DNA from: Streptomyces cyaneofuscatus
GTDB taxonomy: Bacteria > Actinomycetota > Actinomycetes > Streptomycetales > Streptomycetaceae
DNA: 64,000 nt
Direction of reading: 5' to 3'
Assembly (NCBI RefSeq): GCF_000718135.1
Contig: NZ_JOEM01000010.1
Coordinates: forward strand, 1-64,000
Of this stretch, positions 62,231-64,000 are shown one piece after another. Within the stretch, counting starts at the first letter, position 1, and every line of letters starts with the position of its first letter. The notes beneath the pieces are model-generated. The model searched no databases and had not been told where the DNA came from. It worked only from the letters and a program-made list of their open reading frames with translations. The position numbers and the translations under genes are program-made.

Positions 62231-64000
62231 TCCACGGCCGGTGTGCGCAGCTTGGCGCGCACCGGTCCGGCATCGGGATGGTGCAGGTCCTCGAAGATCG
62301 CGAGGGCCTCCTCCCACCGGGCGCGGGCTTCCTCCTCCCCGCCGAGCGCCAGGTGGGCGTCCCCGAGGTGGCCCAGGGCGTGGGCCTCGCGGTAGCGGTC
62401 GCCCAGGGCCCGGTCGAGGTCCAGGGAGACCTCGTAGTGGCCGACCGCGGCGGCGGGCCGGCCGAGCCCCCGTTCGGCGTGGCCCATACAGATCAGGATG
62501 CCCGCCTGGCCGTCGAGGTGACCGAGCGCCGTGTAGAGCTCGAGGGCCCGGCGCGCGTGGTCCAGGGCGCCGGCGTGCTCTCCCAGCCGCTCCCACTGCT
62601 GGGCCACGGCGGTGAGTCCGTCGGCCAGCGCCTGCGGATCTCCGGTGCGCTCCGCCGTGGCGAGGGCGAGCCGGGCGTGCGGCAGCGCTCTGCGGGGGTC
62701 GCCGCCGGAGTCGTACGCCCGGACCAGGGAGAGCCGGACCTCTCGTACGCCCTCCACCTCGCCCAGGGCGCGGCAGGCCCGGAGGGCCTCGTACAGCAGG
62801 CCGAGCGCCTCCTCGGTCCGGTTCAGACGGGAGAGGGCGTCGGCGAGCCGGCGGGTGGCAGTGGCGTGGGCGACCCGGTCCCCGCTCCGGGCCGCGGCGT
62901 CGCGGGCCAGGGCATGCAGGGCGGCCCGCTGGGCCCGGCGGCCCGAGCGGCGCAGATGGACGGCACAGGCGTCGGCCAGCCGCCAGGCGTATCCACCGAG
63001 GCCCGGGGTGTCGGCGGCCCGGGCGATGGCGGCCTGGAGAGACGGCAGCTCCGTCTCGAACCAGCCGGCCGCCGTGGCGTTGTCGCCGATCGGCGGCTGT
63101 ACGGCGGTGGGCTTCGGTGGATCGCCGGGTGTCGGGCGCCAGGGTTCGAGGTGGTGGTCGGCCAGGCGAGCGGTGTCCAGGAAGTGCCTCAGCAGCCGTT
63201 CGGTGCCGTCCACGCGCTCCTGCGGCGGACCGTCGTCCAGGAGTTCCGCGGCGTACAGCCGGAGGAGGTCGTGCAGGGTGTAGCGGCCTGGAGTGTGCTG
63301 GTGGACGAGGTGGGCGGAGGCGAGTGTGTCGAGGAGGGGGAGCGGCGGATCGGGGGCGCCGATGAGTCCCGCGCAGGTCAGGGCGTCGAACTCGGGGCCG
63401 GGGTGGCAGCCGAGGAGGCGGAAGAGGTGTGCGGCGGGCGCCGGCAGCAGCGCGTACGAACTGTGGAAGACGCTCCGCAGGTCGACATCCGCATCCTGCG
63501 CCCCGAACAGGTCCAACGGCGCCCGCGCACGGCGCAGTTCGCGGACCAGGGTGCTGATCGAGCCGCCGGGGGCCGTGGCCGTACGGGCGGCGGCCACGCT
63601 CAGCGCGAGGGGCAGCCGGGCGCACAGATCGACGAGTTCGTCGGCCTCGCGCGGCTCCAGGGCGACGCGCTCCGCGCCCATCTGCCGCTCCAGAAGGACA
63701 CGGGCGGCGTAGCGGGGCAGCACGTCGAGTGCCAGGCGCAGAGCTCCTTCCCGGACGACCAGGCCGTCGAGGCGGTTGCGGCTGGTCACGACGGCGGCGG
63801 AACCGGGACAGGTCGGCAGCAGCGGCCGTACCTGATCCGCGGAGCGCGCGTTGTCCAGGACCAGCAGCACCCGGCGGTCGGCCAGCAGGGTGCGCAGGAG
63901 TCCGGAGGCCACGGCGGTGTCGGCCGGGACGGCGGTCGGGCTGACGCCGAGGGCCTGGAGGAACGTGTGCAGCGCCTCGCCGGGGTCCATCACCGCCTCG
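62191..64000 (-). CDS. NB-ARC/TPR regulator, C-terminal part (runs off the window)
   Basis: About 600 residues are visible. The first part has a STAND/NB-ARC ATPase core (VLLVLDNARSADQVRPLLP as Walker B, VVTSRNRL, CARLPLALSV as the GLPLAL-type motif) followed by a winged-helix segment. Then come tandem TPRs to the C-terminus. The reading frame stays open at the window edge, so Walker A and any N-terminal domain (SARP/AfsR-like or an effector) lie outside. Regulator or conflict sensor are both possible. Confidence 0.82.
   Translation of the reverse strand, partial: EAVMDPGEALHTFLQALGVSPTAVPADTAVASGLLRTLLADRRVLLVLDNARSADQVRPLLPTCPGSAAVVTSRNRLDGLVVREGALRLALDVLPRYAARVLLERQMGAERVALEPREADELVDLCARLPLALSVAAARTATAPGGSISTLVRELRRARAPLDLFGAQDADVDLRSVFHSSYALLPAPAAHLFRLLGCHPGPEFDALTCAGLIGAPDPPLPLLDTLASAHLVHQHTPGRYTLHDLLRLYAAELLDDGPPQERVDGTERLLRHFLDTARLADHHLEPWRPTPGDPPKPTAVQPPIGDNATAAGWFETELPSLQAAIARAADTPGLGGYAWRLADACAVHLRRSGRRAQRAALHALARDAAARSGDRVAHATATRRLADALSRLNRTEEALGLLYEALRACRALGEVEGVREVRLSLVRAYDSGGDPRRALPHARLALATAERTGDPQALADGLTAVAQQWERLGEHAGALDHARRALELYTALGHLDGQAGILICMGHAERGLGRPAAAVGHYEVSLDLDRALGDRYREAHALGHLGDAHLALGGEEEARARWEEALAIFEDLHHPDAGPVRAKLRTPAVDYPPAPASSQHSP

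Noticed and set aside
61142..63625. 827-codon minus-strand frame
   Set aside because: Very arginine- and proline-rich, spans two real genes in the wrong frame and has no recognisable motif.

Overview
The window is chromosomal DNA of a Streptomyces or very close relative. It has very high GC in third codon positions, many GTG starts, GTGA/ATGA gene overlaps and families typical of actinobacteria. It opens on the 3' end of a 5S rRNA gene. All calls rest on reading the sequence and recalled family knowledge; no database search was run.

Region 1 (1-23.2 kb) is conserved core. After the rrn terminator come a eukaryote-like cardiolipin synthase, a mannose-1-phosphate guanylyltransferase fused to a degenerate phosphomannomutase, a DUF881 / small-basic-protein / DUF881 trio, an FHA protein of the GarA/OdhI type, an FtsR-like MerR regulator, a bifunctional-nuclease-domain protein and a second MerR regulator. 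This order matches mycobacterial Rv1822-Rv1832 apart from the missing gcvH. DNA polymerase IV, a PRC-barrel protein and gcvP behind a tandem glycine riboswitch follow. The rest of the region holds a glutamate-cysteine-ligase-like enzyme, a VWA lipid- or membrane-anchored binding protein, a CPBP membrane protein, a PhzF homologue, two small conserved proteins and an MFS exporter.

Region 2 (23,244-43,852) is a 20.6-kb Tn7-like transposon sitting between the divergent MFS and padR genes. It has 34-bp terminal inverted repeats with one mismatch, TG...CA termini, subterminal repeats shared by both ends and a 5-bp flanking direct repeat (GCGGC). The left end carries an overlapping tnsA-tnsB-tnsC operon and a TniQ-like protein ending in five tandem CxxC/CxxxC zinc fingers. 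The cargo looks like anti-phage or conflict machinery: a 1097-aa HsdM-type methyltransferase fusion without HsdR, an uncharacterised minus-strand three-gene cassette led by a HEPN plus zinc-ribbon protein, a complete ABC-three-component (ABC-3C) system with a DUF4297/Cap4-type nuclease, and a second HEPN-like protein at the right end. Two IS5-family insertions (one intact, one frameshifted) and a broken tyrosine recombinase show repeated insertion into the cargo.

Region 3 (43.9-54.5 kb) is ordinary accessory chromosome: PadR regulator with operator, SRPBCC protein, Clp-N protein, three EamA/DMT exporters, two flavin-type oxidase-fold proteins, a MocR-type regulator on an apparently leaderless mRNA, a LysR regulator, an isochorismatase-fold protein without the usual cysteine, and a Tat-type Rieske lipoprotein.

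Region 4 (54.7-64 kb) is a second conflict locus. A 1255-aa CHAT-protease/repeat protein is followed by a small CATRA-system-associated protein and a membrane-anchored protein. A convergent three-gene operon (one gene a 57-aa zinc-ribbon protein), an XRE-type regulator and the C-terminal part of an NB-ARC/TPR regulator that runs off the right edge complete the window.
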